Assembly: GCF_014596465.1 (NCBI RefSeq)
Contig: NZ_MECK01000001.1
Location: forward strand, 124,001 to 188,000
From: Streptomyces sp. CBMA123
GTDB taxonomy: Bacteria > Actinomycetota > Actinomycetes > Streptomycetales > Streptomycetaceae
DNA: 64,000 bases
Reading direction: 5' to 3'
Positions 16,574 to 24,668 of this stretch are shown here, piece after piece; the first letter of the stretch is position 1; each line of letters starts with the position of its first letter. The notes beneath the pieces are model-generated. The model was not told the DNA's origin, searched no databases, and saw only the letters and a list, made by a program, of their open reading frames with translations. The translations under genes were made by a program, and so were the position numbers.

Positions 16574-17572
16574 GGCAGCTGGGACACCGGCCCGTTCCAC
16601 AACGACGACGCGATCGGAATCGCCGAGCGTTTCGACAGCCTCTTCCCCGAAGAACTGCCCCCGCTCCTCCACCACCTCTTCGACACCGCCGCCTGCGCAC
16701 CGCAAGGTGAGCTCGACATCGCCCTTTCACGGGAGGTCATCGCCGCCGCGGCCGTGATCGCCTCCCAGCTCCCTGGCGGCGCCACGATCGACCTGACCAG
16801 CGGCCCGCGGGAGTCGGTCCCGACCCTGCCGTCCGAGCTCAGGCCCAAGGCGGTGGTCGCGCTCGACCGCATCCTCGTACACGCCGATGCGGAGGTCGGC
16901 CACTGGTTCAACCGCGCGAAGGGCGAGCGGTGGCTGGCCAACGTGGTGCAGATCCGCCTCGCCATCCAGGACGACCCACCACCCGTCATCAACTACACGT
17001 CCGCAGGCCCGATGGCGACCACCCCAAGCGTGGTGGCTCCGATTCCTCAGCAGGCCCCGACGCAACCCGAGGCCGCCCCGACCGAAGCCTCCCGCCGACA
17101 GCGCCGAGTGTTCGCCGGCCAGCAGTTCGTCCAGGGGCGGCTCGGTGTCGACGAGGTCTGGGAACTGCGCGACCGGCACTCCGAAACGACCGCAGCGCAC
17201 GCGCTCGCCGGGCTGGTCGAGCACCAGGTCGGCGAGGTGGACACCCTCGACCGCGAACTGCGGGCGGCGACCTCCCGCGCCGCCGAGGCCCTCGCGCCGA
17301 TCGTCCAGGGCAACCACAACAGCGTCCAGGGCAACGGCGTCCTGCGGTTCACCGGCGTCGAGTTGGAGACCCTGGGCGCCCGCTTCGACCTCGCCCACCA
17401 GGCGCTCCAGAACCTGGTCGCGCGCTACGAACACGCCGCCGCCGAGACCCCCGCCGCGTCCTCTCGCGAGACGGCGGCCCGCGCACGCAGCACGGCCCAG
17501 CTCACCGGCGCGCCAACTGCCCTACCGGCCAAGGGCGTCCTACCGGCCCCTCACCGTCCGCTCCACCTGTAA
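16571..17572 (+). CDS. DUF4259-like N-terminal domain fused to family D helical domain
   Basis: The first ~140 residues begin (I)GSWDTGPFHNDDAIGIAE and match DUF4259, whose members usually begin MGxWGxGxFxNDDA; the fold is helical and the function unknown. After a Pro/Thr linker (~145-170), residues ~170-290 form a helical domain ending NGVLRFTGVELETLGARFD, shared with the gene at 15696-16505. The start is placed at ATC 16571 because homology runs to that codon. The first in-frame GTG is 16754, which would remove half the domain. Total about 333 residues. It ends HRPLHL, lacking the Arg tail. Confidence 0.72.
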   Translation: MGSWDTGPFHNDDAIGIAERFDSLFPEELPPLLHHLFDTAACAPQGELDIALSREVIAAAAVIASQLPGGATIDLTSGPRESVPTLPSELRPKAVVALDRILVHADAEVGHWFNRAKGERWLANVVQIRLAIQDDPPPVINYTSAGPMATTPSVVAPIPQQAPTQPEAAPTEASRRQRRVFAGQQFVQGRLGVDEVWELRDRHSETTAAHALAGLVEHQVGEVDTLDRELRAATSRAAEALAPIVQGNHNSVQGNGVLRFTGVELETLGARFDLAHQALQNLVARYEHAAAETPAASSRETAARARSTAQLTGAPTALPAKGVLPAPHRPLHL

Positions 17573-17580
17573 GGACCCTC

Positions 17581-18330
17581 GTGCCCCCAACCGCCAGCCG
17601 TGACGCACGCGTTACCCACGCCCTCGACCTGCTCGCACCGCCCGGGGCCGTCCGCACCCTGCTGTCCGTCCGGCTGACCGAGCGCGACGCCGAGGACCAG
17701 CAGTACCTGCGGAACACGCTCGGCGATCCGGCCGACGGCATGGACCCCGGCGAAGTCGCCTGGCACCGCGACCGCTTGGACCAGGGCGGTCTGCTGCACA
17801 CGGGTGCGGCCGGCCCGGAGGCCACGCCGGCCGCGAAGGAGCTGTGGTCCGTCTTCCTCGCCGCGTACAGCTGGGCGGTGAGGTACCGCCGAGCCCTTGC
17901 CACCGAGCAGCACACCGTTGTCGCGGTCGAGGAGGTCCTTCGCTTGGGCGCGCACCCGCTCACGGCCACCGTCCTCGACCGGCTGCGCGACGGGGCAGCC
18001 ACACGGGAAGACCTCGCCCGCCCGATGACCGCGGCGGCCCGCGCCCAGCTGCCCGACCATCTGGATGTCCTCGTGCAGCAGCAGCTCGTCGACCGACTGC
18101 CGGACGGAGCCCTGCGGACCACCCCGGCCGGCAGGGCGCTCGCGGGCGTCCACGACGACCTCGCCTCCTGGTACGGCCAGTACCTGGACGCCGCCACGGC
18201 GCCCGCAACCGAACGCGCTGCCGCAGCTACCGCCCGCCGCGCCCCGCACGGTTCCAGCAGCCCCTCCACGCCCCCCGAGAACACCGGAGAAACCCATCAC
18301 CGACGTCACCGAGCCGCTCCTCGCCATTGA
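17581..18330 (+). CDS. Unknown protein with winged-helix-like C-terminal half
   Basis: GTG 17581 follows AAGGA at 17572-17576. The N-terminal ~110 residues are helical (VRTLLSVRLTERDAEDQQYL; VAWHRDRLDQGGLLHTGAAG). Residues ~120-200 look like a winged helix (ATVLDRLRDGAATREDLARP; LDVLVQQQLVDRL; LRTTPAGRALAGV). The Ala/Pro/His-rich tail ends RHRAAPRH and overlaps the ribosome binding site and probable ATC start of the next gene. Regulatory function is only inferred. Confidence 0.68.
   Translation: MPPTASRDARVTHALDLLAPPGAVRTLLSVRLTERDAEDQQYLRNTLGDPADGMDPGEVAWHRDRLDQGGLLHTGAAGPEATPAAKELWSVFLAAYSWAVRYRRALATEQHTVVAVEEVLRLGAHPLTATVLDRLRDGAATREDLARPMTAAARAQLPDHLDVLVQQQLVDRLPDGALRTTPAGRALAGVHDDLASWYGQYLDAATAPATERAAAATARRAPHGSSSPSTPPENTGETHHRRHRAAPRH
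18286..18298 (+). promoter_or_regulatory. Shine-Dalgarno with ATC start for family A copy 2
   Basis: GGAGA (18286-18290), then five bases, then ATC 18296-18298, inside the 3' end of the upstream gene. The frame after ATC reads TDVTEPLLAIDEALQLEDLD with no near ATG, GTG or TTG. This is the second ATC candidate start. Confidence 0.45.
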
Positions 18331-19159
18331 CGAGGCCCTCCAGCTCGAGGACCTCGACGCCCGAACCGAGGAGGACAAGCAGAGGTGGTGGGAGTTCGCG
18401 TACGAGCGGAACATCAGCGTCCTGGCGGTACAGCACACCGCCAACCCGCACACGCCGCTGCTGACCGAGTCCTACCTCGTCGTCCACGACGGCACGATGA
18501 CCTGGGACATCCCCGGCTCGAAACAGCTCGCCGGAATCCACGTCCAGCGCGACCTCGGCGCCGGAACGTTCCGGCTTGAGTACCAGCGGGCGCCGATCGT
18601 GGCGCTCGCGCAGAACTGGCTCGTCTCCCGCGGCGCCGACCTCGACGAGGTGACACCGCGCGGCGAATGGCTTCCGACCTGCGACCATCCCAGCCGCGAG
18701 CTGGAGCAGCGGCTCGCCCAGGCCGGGGACCGGTACTGGATCGCGGCCTCGTACACCTCCGACCTCGTCCTGGACCCCGCCCGCTCCTCGGGCGGGTCGC
18801 CCAGCGCCGACGATCAGCTGGTCTACGACTTCAACACCTGGATCATCGCCGAGGACCAGCGGCCCGAGCCCGGCCAGCACCCCGTCCGGGTGTTCTACGA
18901 GGACGTGGACTATCTCGGCCGCTCCTACACGCTGCGGGAGGGCGGCTTCCCGGACCTCGATGCCGCCTACGAGTGGACCCGGCGCGCCAGCGCGCCGGAC
19001 AACCCCCTTCCGCCGCTGCTGGTCGCTCCTCCCAGCGCCCGCGCCGCCGGGGCGCTGGCCGCAGGAACGCCCGCGATCTCGCTCTCGCCCCCGCGATCCA
19101 CCTCCGTGCCCGTGCCGAACGCCGCCGACGGCCGTACCCCACGACCGAAGAGCCGTTGA
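18296..19159 (+). CDS. Paralogous family A protein (NWLV.RGA / YTLREG), copy 2
   Basis: About 287 residues starting at ATC 18296 by ribosome-site spacing. Block 1, VALAQNWLVSRGADLDEV (residues ~102-119), and block 2, SYTLREGGFPDLDAAYEWTR (~210-230), match the paralogs at 11115 and 21358, the latter most closely (LAQNWLVGRGA; DSLDAAYEWTR). Between them is an alpha/beta stretch with aromatic strands (YWIAASYTSDLVL; YDFNTWIIAEDQR). The Ala/Pro tail ends RTPRPKSR. The family was not recognised. Confidence 0.7.
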   Translation: MTDVTEPLLAIDEALQLEDLDARTEEDKQRWWEFAYERNISVLAVQHTANPHTPLLTESYLVVHDGTMTWDIPGSKQLAGIHVQRDLGAGTFRLEYQRAPIVALAQNWLVSRGADLDEVTPRGEWLPTCDHPSRELEQRLAQAGDRYWIAASYTSDLVLDPARSSGGSPSADDQLVYDFNTWIIAEDQRPEPGQHPVRVFYEDVDYLGRSYTLREGGFPDLDAAYEWTRRASAPDNPLPPLLVAPPSARAAGALAAGTPAISLSPPRSTSVPVPNAADGRTPRPKSR

Positions 19160-19173
19160 CGCCAACCTCCCTG

Positions 19174-19187
19174 AAAGGATCCGGATC
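19174..19187 (+). promoter_or_regulatory. Shine-Dalgarno with possible ATC start for mobC copy 1
   Basis: AAAGGA (19174-19179), five bases, then ATC 19185-19187 in the mobC frame. No ATG, GTG or TTG lies in that frame until GTG 19269, which has no ribosome site. This is the third candidate ATC start. Confidence 0.4.
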
Positions 19188-19592
19188 CCCACCCCCCCGA
19201 ACGACAGCGCTTCGCGTCAACCCGGCCCGGACCAGCGGCACCGTCCGCGTACCGCGGACCGCCGCAGCGTGCAGACCACGGTGCGGTTCACGCCTGCCGC
19301 CATCGCCGTGATCCGCGACCGCGCCATCGCCGAGCGCCTCACCGTGGCCGGGTTCGTCGGCAACGCCGCCCTGGCCGCCGCACAGTCCGGCGATCCGCTG
19401 GGCCGGCCCGACAGCGATCCGCGACGCCCCCTCGTCGAAGCTCTCGACCGCGTGGCCGACGAGCTGAACACGGCGGTCGCCGCAACTCGGGCGGCCGACG
19501 ACGGCCCGGCCCGGCAGGCCGCTCTCGCGGTGCTGCCCGCCGTCGCCGCGCGCACGTACCTCGCCCTCGACGCCGTCCTGGAGGCGTCCTGA
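19185..19592 (+). CDS. mobC: MobC-like relaxosome accessory protein, copy 1
   Basis: About 135 residues from the preferred ATC 19185, or 108 from GTG 19269. The core VQTTVRFTPAAIAVIRDRAI with AERLTVAGFVGNAAL is a ribbon-helix-helix-like DNA-binding opening. It is followed by a helical region (LVEALDRVADELNTAVAATR) as in actinobacterial MobC proteins that help the relaxase bind oriT. The same layout is in the second mobC at 41875-42342. The stop overlaps the presumed start of the relaxase gene, the standard mobC-relaxase arrangement. Confidence 0.7.
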   Translation: MPTPPNDSASRQPGPDQRHRPRTADRRSVQTTVRFTPAAIAVIRDRAIAERLTVAGFVGNAALAAAQSGDPLGRPDSDPRRPLVEALDRVADELNTAVAATRAADDGPARQAALAVLPAVAARTYLALDAVLEAS

Positions 19593-20455
19593 TCCCCGAC
19601 GTCTCGACGGGCAACAGCGTCCGCCCGCTGCTCGCCTACCTCTACGGCCCCGGCCGACGCGAGGAGCACCGCGACCCGCACCTCGTCGCCGCCTGGGACC
19701 TTCACGGCGCCCCCGACCCCGGCCGCGACCCCGCTGCCGACCTGAGCCACCTCGCGGCCCGGCTCGACCAGCATGCTCGCCTGCGCGCCGCCGAACTCGG
19801 CGCGGTGCCGCCCAGCAGGGTGTGGCACTGCTCGGTGCGCACCGCCCCGGAGGACCCCTGGCTGTCCGACCAGCAGTGGGCGACGGTGGCCCGGCGCATC
19901 GCCCACGCCACCGGCCTGGCCCCGTTCGACCGACCCGGGTGCCGGTGGGTCGCGGTGCGCCATGCCGAGCACCACATCCACCTCGCCGGCGTCACCGTGC
20001 TGCCGGACGGCTCCCGGCCCGGGATGCACCGCGCCGCGGTGCGCGCCCAGGCCGAGTGCCGGGCGATCGAAGCCGAGTGGGGACTGCGTCCGGTCGGCCA
20101 GGACACGGGCCTCAGCACCAGTTACCCGACCACCGCCGAGATCATCAAGGCCGAGCAGCACGGCTGGGCCGAGCCCTCCCGTGTCTGGCTCCAACGGCAG
20201 ATGCGCCAGGCCCTGCTGGAGGCCACCACCGTGGACGGCTACGCCAAAGCGCTGACCGAGCGCGGGGTGTTGGTGCGTTGGCGCACCGCTGCCGACGGCG
20301 GTGCCGTGGGCTACAGCCTCGCCCGCCCCGGGGACACCGGCACCGGCGGCGCCCCGCTCTTCTTCGCCGCCGGACGGCTGGACTCCGCGTTGACCCTGCC
20401 CCGCGTCCTGCGCCACCTGTCCACCAAAAAGTCCAACGAAGGAATCCGATCATGA
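19589..20455 (+). CDS. Relaxase/mobilisation nuclease, short form
   Basis: This would nick the transfer origin and pilot the strand. Residues begin IPDVSTGNSVRPLLAYLYGP, the same N terminus as the larger relaxase at 40152-41894. A His-cluster metal motif lies near residue 125 (VRHAEHHIHLAGV). Conserved PGRR, VWHCSVR and ECRAIEAEWGLR blocks are present. The shared region continues to about residue 265 (LFFAAGRLDSALTLPRVLRH). The ~290-residue length lacks the ~290-residue C-terminal extension of the second copy. CTG 19589, overlapping the mobC stop after GGAGG, is the only plausible near start. Confidence 0.82.
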   Translation: MIPDVSTGNSVRPLLAYLYGPGRREEHRDPHLVAAWDLHGAPDPGRDPAADLSHLAARLDQHARLRAAELGAVPPSRVWHCSVRTAPEDPWLSDQQWATVARRIAHATGLAPFDRPGCRWVAVRHAEHHIHLAGVTVLPDGSRPGMHRAAVRAQAECRAIEAEWGLRPVGQDTGLSTSYPTTAEIIKAEQHGWAEPSRVWLQRQMRQALLEATTVDGYAKALTERGVLVRWRTAADGGAVGYSLARPGDTGTGGAPLFFAAGRLDSALTLPRVLRHLSTKKSNEGIRS

Positions 20456-21336
20456 CCAGCCCTCAGAGCCCCCTGGCGGACTTCGCGCACGCTCTGGCCG
20501 AACGACTTCCGGACCGGTGGGAAGCCACCGAGCTGGACCTGCGCGACGACGCCGACCTTCGCCACCACTTCTACTACCGCGTGTGGGACCGGCGCCGTGC
20601 CCAGGACCTCGGGCTGGACCGCGACACCATGGCGGGGATCGCCGTGCTCGACGGCCCGGACGGCCGCCGGCTCCTGGTACTGCCCACCGCCGAAGCGAGC
20701 CGGCCCTTCCTGGTCTGCCCCCTCGTCGCCTTCGACGTACCCGTGTACAGCAGCACCTCCCCGCTCAGCTCCGTCGCCGTTCCCGCCGACCCGGCCACGG
20801 CCGCCGACGAACTCGCCGGCTCGCTGCTGCCCCTCTACGAGAGCGAGCTGCGGGAAATGCTCGACCACGTCGTCGGCATCCTGGACGCCACCGAGGCGAC
20901 CATCGCCGCGTGCCTGGCCACCGAGGCCGAGCACTCCGACGACCCCGAACTGGCCCAGTCGCTGTACGAGATGAGGGGGGTGCGCTGGCTGTCCCACCCG
21001 GAGGACACCGACCTGCTGCGCTGCGCCGCCGAAGACGTCCTCGCCGCTCTGGGCCTTCTGCTGGGCCACCGCGGACCGCTGTCCGATGCCCTGGTCGGCG
21101 TCACCACCCACGTCCGGATCTACAGCGAAGTGCACGACAACTGCGAGGCGCTGATCGAGGCCGAGGTGATCGGCCGGATCCTCACCGCCGCCGGTCTGGC
21201 CGACACCAGCAGCGGCATCTTCGATCCCGCGATCAAGGAGAAGATCGCCACGATCGACGCCCTCCCGATCGAGCAGCAGCGTGCCCTGGTACGGGCCGCC
21301 GCCGCGGCCTACACCCGGCGAACCGACGCCGGCTGA
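20452..21336 (+). CDS. Paralogous family B protein, copy 1
   Basis: ATG 20452 overlaps the relaxase stop and follows a GAAGGAA site. The 294 residues begin with FAHALAERLPDRWEATELD and have a beta-rich region (DGRRLLVLPTAEASRPFLVC) followed by AADELAGSLLPLYESELREM. The pattern LA..LP..W ... LLVLP ... A.. LLP.. is shared with genes 22265-22840 and 33835-34802. The C-terminal half is helical. The family is unrecognised; its recurrence next to relaxase and DUF317 genes suggests an element-specific role. Confidence 0.72.
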   Translation: MTSPQSPLADFAHALAERLPDRWEATELDLRDDADLRHHFYYRVWDRRRAQDLGLDRDTMAGIAVLDGPDGRRLLVLPTAEASRPFLVCPLVAFDVPVYSSTSPLSSVAVPADPATAADELAGSLLPLYESELREMLDHVVGILDATEATIAACLATEAEHSDDPELAQSLYEMRGVRWLSHPEDTDLLRCAAEDVLAALGLLLGHRGPLSDALVGVTTHVRIYSEVHDNCEALIEAEVIGRILTAAGLADTSSGIFDPAIKEKIATIDALPIEQQRALVRAAAAAYTRRTDAG

Positions 21337-21357
21337 CCTGACCAGAAGGACCGCCCG

Positions 21358-22125
21358 TTGTACATCGCCTCCTTCCACGACGCCCGCGACGACCTCGATC
21401 TCGACGAGCTCGACGCGGTCGACCCCGAGTCCGCCCGAACCATCAACCGGCTTTTCGACCCCGAGAGTTCGCTGTGGATCATCGCCCAGTGCGCGGCGGC
21501 CCCACCTCACCGCCCAGGGGCGCGGTTGCACGACTACTTCCTCCTACTGGACTCGTACGCCTCCTACAACGAGCACCCCGGAGCACCGCAGATCATCGCC
21601 GCCCACTTCGACCGTGACCCGGACACCCTCACGGTCCGGGCCACCATGACATCGCACGCGCTGATCCCGCTGGCGCAGAACTGGCTCGTGGGCCGCGGGG
21701 CGGAGCCCGGCAGGGTCTTGGAGCCGGAAGGCTGGAGCGATCCGCTGGACGCCGAGACCGAACGGCTGGAGGAGTTCCTGCGCGGCAGCGGTGAGCGATT
21801 CGAGGTCCACGACACATTCACCCGCCACGAACCACCGTACGAGACCTGGGTGATCACCACCGACACCCAGCAGTCGCCCGGCCCGGCGCAGGTCTTCTTC
21901 TGGCAGCTGCCCGACGACAAGAGTCCCGCCTACACAGTCCGGAGCGGGCAGTTCGACAGCCTCGACGCCGCGTACGAATGGACCCGGGACACCTCCGCGC
22001 CCCTTCCGGCCGTCGCCCGCGCCCAGGCGGCCCGGCTGCGCGCAGCACCGATCCAGCCCTCACCCGCGCAAACACCCACACCGCCGCCGACCTCCCCCAA
22101 CACCCATCGCTCTCAAGGCCGTTGA
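21358..22125 (+). CDS. Paralogous family A protein, copy 3
   Basis: TTG 21358 follows AGAAGGA with seven bases between; 255 residues. Block 1, LAQNWLVGRGAEPGRVL (residues ~105-121), and block 2, AYTVRSGQFDSLDAAYEWTR (~192-212), match the genes at 18296 and 11115. It keeps WVITTDTQQSP where copy 2 has WIIAEDQRPEP. The tail ends THRSQGR. The strongest identity is with copy 2 three kilobases upstream, suggesting duplication inside this operon. Confidence 0.73.
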   Translation: MYIASFHDARDDLDLDELDAVDPESARTINRLFDPESSLWIIAQCAAAPPHRPGARLHDYFLLLDSYASYNEHPGAPQIIAAHFDRDPDTLTVRATMTSHALIPLAQNWLVGRGAEPGRVLEPEGWSDPLDAETERLEEFLRGSGERFEVHDTFTRHEPPYETWVITTDTQQSPGPAQVFFWQLPDDKSPAYTVRSGQFDSLDAAYEWTRDTSAPLPAVARAQAARLRAAPIQPSPAQTPTPPPTSPNTHRSQGR

Positions 22126-22154
22126 CAGCACCGAACCCGTTGGATCTCTAGCCC

Positions 22155-22268
22155 TTGCCCGACACCTGCCTGCCGCACCGCGACCCCGACGTCGAGACCC
22201 TGGTCCGCCCCCGCTACCTCGCCGGCCCCGGCGACCGGGCGTCCGTCGACCGGGGACGGCAGCGGTGA
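22155..22268 (+). CDS. Tiny DUF317-like leader or remnant (37 aa)
   Basis: TTG 22155 opens a 37-codon frame, LPDTCLPHRDPDVE..., containing VRPRYLAGPGD, close to the opening VRPTHLAGPGD of the DUF317 gene at 22854. It ends RGRQR and overlaps the next start (GTGA). It looks like the first ~25 residues of a DUF317 protein joined to an Arg tail, so it may be a deletion remnant that is still translated as a coupler. Confidence 0.45.
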   Translation: MPDTCLPHRDPDVETLVRPRYLAGPGDRASVDRGRQR

Positions 22269-22840
22269 GGAACAACCGCGCCCTTGAGGCGTTCACCGGC
22301 GCAGTGGCCTGCCGGCTGCGCGGCACCTGGGAGTCGGCGCTGGAGGATGTGAGCACGTCGGCGGCGCTGACCGAGATGTACGAGCGGCTCTGGGACCTCG
22401 GGATCACCCAGTGGGCCATGCTGGAGTTCGCCAACGACCGTCTCGGGATGCTGCCTGACGCCCAAGGCCGGGAGCTGGTCGTTCTCCCACGCCCGTTCCG
22501 TGCGGGCTGCCACCTGATCGCACCGCTGGTCCCGGCCGGAACGGAGCCCGGCGCGGTGAAGGACCTGACGCCGTTCGGCCTGTCCGTCAGCACGTCACCA
22601 GCGCGGGCGGCCGAGACGGTCCGCCGTCGACTCCTGCCCCGGCTCGACTACGCCCTGCTGATGGCCGAGGAACGTGGGGCCTGTCCCGGAGCGCCATCCG
22701 ACGACGGACGCCGCCGGGTCCACGCGGCCACCGCCCGCACGAGCGTGCCGGCAGGCACCCCACCGGCCGTCGTCTACTCCGCTGGCCCCCTGCGTCCAGC
22801 CACCCCGCTTGCGGGCCGAGGCCGAGTCCCGGCCCCCTGA
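22265..22840 (+). CDS. Paralogous family B protein, copy 2
   Basis: GTG 22265 overlaps the preceding stop; 191 residues. Residues 8-30 (FTGAVACRLRGTWESALEDV), RELVVLPRPFRAGCHLIAPL and SPARAAETVRRRLLPRLDYA align in order with family B copy 1 (20452) and the frameshifted copy at 33835-34802. It is shorter than copy 1 because the helical C-terminal half is replaced by a Pro/Ala/Arg tail (GRGRVPAP). It is unrecognised. Confidence 0.68.
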   Translation: MRNNRALEAFTGAVACRLRGTWESALEDVSTSAALTEMYERLWDLGITQWAMLEFANDRLGMLPDAQGRELVVLPRPFRAGCHLIAPLVPAGTEPGAVKDLTPFGLSVSTSPARAAETVRRRLLPRLDYALLMAEERGACPGAPSDDGRRRVHAATARTSVPAGTPPAVVYSAGPLRPATPLAGRGRVPAP

Positions 22841-22853
22841 CCGAACGAGATTA

Positions 22854-23639
22854 GTGCCCACTGCTTCCCCCATCTCCACCGAGCCGCTCCTCTCCGTCCG
22901 CCCCACCCACCTCGCCGGGCCCGGCGACGCCGACCTGCCGTCACTCCTCGCCGAGCGGCACGGCTGGTTCCGCCCCTACAACTCGCCCACCCACGTAGTC
23001 CTCGTAAGCGGCACCACCGGCATCGCGCTCTCCACTGGATCGGGTACGGCCCCGCTGTCCCTGACCGGAATCGGCTGGTCGGTCGGCTTCTGCCACCAGG
23101 TACCGGCCGAGATCACCCAGTCCCTCCTCGACGAGGCCGCCACCGGCCTCCTCCACCGCCCGGACCTCTTCACCGGCACCGGACTCCTAGCCGGCCACCA
23201 CGCCCGCGCGGCCCTGCTCGCGGCCGGCTGGTCCGGCCACCACCGCGACGGCTACGAGCTGGTCTCCGCCCCCGACCGCCGCGCCGCCCTCTCCTTCCCG
23301 CTGGAAGCCCCCGGCAGCGAGGTGATGCTGACCGGCGCCGCCAAGAAGGGCACCTGGACGGTGCGGTTCGGCGCGACCGCCCCCGAGCCGCTGCTGACCG
23401 CCGCGACCGCCGCCCTTCTGGCCCCGGCCGTCCGCCGGGCCGGGCAGCTCCCGGCCCGGCACCGGAACCTGCTGACCACCCAGACGCTCGCCGAACGCCC
23501 GCCGCGCACCGGACGGTTCGACGCGGCTCGCGCCCGGAACACCGCAGCCCCGCCGGTGCCCACCGCACTTCCGCTCTCCGACAGGCCGCGCACCGGCAGC
23601 AGCGCGTCCGTGCCGGCGCCACGGCACCGCCCGTCCTGA
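22854..23639 (+). CDS. DUF317-type protein, copy 1
   Basis: 261 residues from GTG 22854. It opens with the DUF317 signature LLSVRPTHLAGPGDADLPSL, then HGWFRPYNSPTHVVLVSG. A second half-repeat starts near residue 120 (LLAAGWSGHHRDGYELVS; WTVRFGATAPEPLL). DUF317 is an actinomycete-specific domain often found in several copies on mobile elements; its function is unknown. The ending is APRHRPS. The gene leads a three-gene DUF317 block (22854-26300). Confidence 0.77.
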   Translation: MPTASPISTEPLLSVRPTHLAGPGDADLPSLLAERHGWFRPYNSPTHVVLVSGTTGIALSTGSGTAPLSLTGIGWSVGFCHQVPAEITQSLLDEAATGLLHRPDLFTGTGLLAGHHARAALLAAGWSGHHRDGYELVSAPDRRAALSFPLEAPGSEVMLTGAAKKGTWTVRFGATAPEPLLTAATAALLAPAVRRAGQLPARHRNLLTTQTLAERPPRTGRFDAARARNTAAPPVPTALPLSDRPRTGSSASVPAPRHRPS

Positions 23640-23641
23640 CC

Positions 23642-24604
23642 TTGCCCCTCTCGTTCCTGGAGACCTCGCTGCCCGCCGATCCCGACACCGACGACCTGGT
23701 CGCCGTCCGCCCGCTGGAACTCACCGGCCCGACCGAGACCGGTGCTGAACAGCCCAGTCCGCCAACGGCGTTGGTCGCGGTCACCCCTCGCCACTACGCC
23801 GGGCCCAGCGTCGACGCCGTCGACCGGCTTCGCCAACGTCTCCAGGCCGAGGGATGGGTTGATGCGCAGGGCGTCCTCACCAGTGCGTGCGGCCGGCTGG
23901 GCGTCGCCTGGCCCACCGAGTCGGACAAGCCGCGCGGCTGGGGACGCGAGCGGACGTACGCGCCGTGGCGGATCTGGGGCACCCAGCGTGCCGGCGCGGG
24001 CGTCGCCTGGCGGGTCACCGGCTGGCGTCTGGTCCCCGAGGAAATCGTCGAAGGTCTGATCGGCGAGGCGACCACGATGCTGGACGAGGCCGACAAGGCC
24101 GGCCGGACACCGTTCGAGTCGGGCGTCCTGGCGCTGGGGTTCCTGCCGTTGGCAGCCGCGGGCTGGACCAGCGAGGTCACCCCCAAGGGCGCCGCCACGT
24201 TCGAGTCGCCCGACGGACTCCTCAGCGCCCGCTGCGGGCCCCCCGACGCCCTGTACGAACTCCGCGGCCGACCGGCCGCTCGCATCTCCTGCCGGCGGGC
24301 GCTCGGATTCTGGGAGGTCGAGATCAGCGCGAACACACCCTCCCGGCTGGCCGCCGCCCTGTGCCGCGACGCCGCCGACCCCGGGCCCCTGATCCGCAAT
24401 CCCGATCACCTGCGCCTGGACGCCACCGACCGGGAGGTCGCCGTCGTCACCCCGGTCACCGCACAATCCCTCACCACCTCGACCAGCCGCCGGGCCGCCG
24501 CCATCACCCGCTTCCTGCCCAGCCTGTCCACCGCGACCACCACCGCGCCCGCCGGCAACCCGGCCACCGCTCACCCTGCGACCGCGAGCGCCTCACGGCG
24601 GTGA
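23642..24604 (+). CDS. DUF317-type protein, copy 2 (internally deleted paralog)
   Basis: TTG 23642 start; 320 residues. The first ~30 residues (DTDDLVAVRPLELTG) match the N terminus of the next gene (DTDELVAVRPLELAG). The sequence then jumps to TALVAVTPRHYAGPSVDAVD, which matches the next gene only after its residue ~275. The remainder (ARISCRRALGFWEVEISANT; DATDREVAVVTPVTAQSLT) is highly similar to that gene's second half. This copy has therefore lost the first domain. DUF317 core: TFESPDGLLSARCGPP. Ends TASASRR. Confidence 0.77.
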   Translation: MPLSFLETSLPADPDTDDLVAVRPLELTGPTETGAEQPSPPTALVAVTPRHYAGPSVDAVDRLRQRLQAEGWVDAQGVLTSACGRLGVAWPTESDKPRGWGRERTYAPWRIWGTQRAGAGVAWRVTGWRLVPEEIVEGLIGEATTMLDEADKAGRTPFESGVLALGFLPLAAAGWTSEVTPKGAATFESPDGLLSARCGPPDALYELRGRPAARISCRRALGFWEVEISANTPSRLAAALCRDAADPGPLIRNPDHLRLDATDREVAVVTPVTAQSLTTSTSRRAAAITRFLPSLSTATTTAPAGNPATAHPATASASRR

Positions 24605-24668
24605 CCGCCGACGGAGCCCCGGCCCGGCGGGGCGCTGTTCCGCCCACCCCCTCTGCTTGGAGCCCGAG

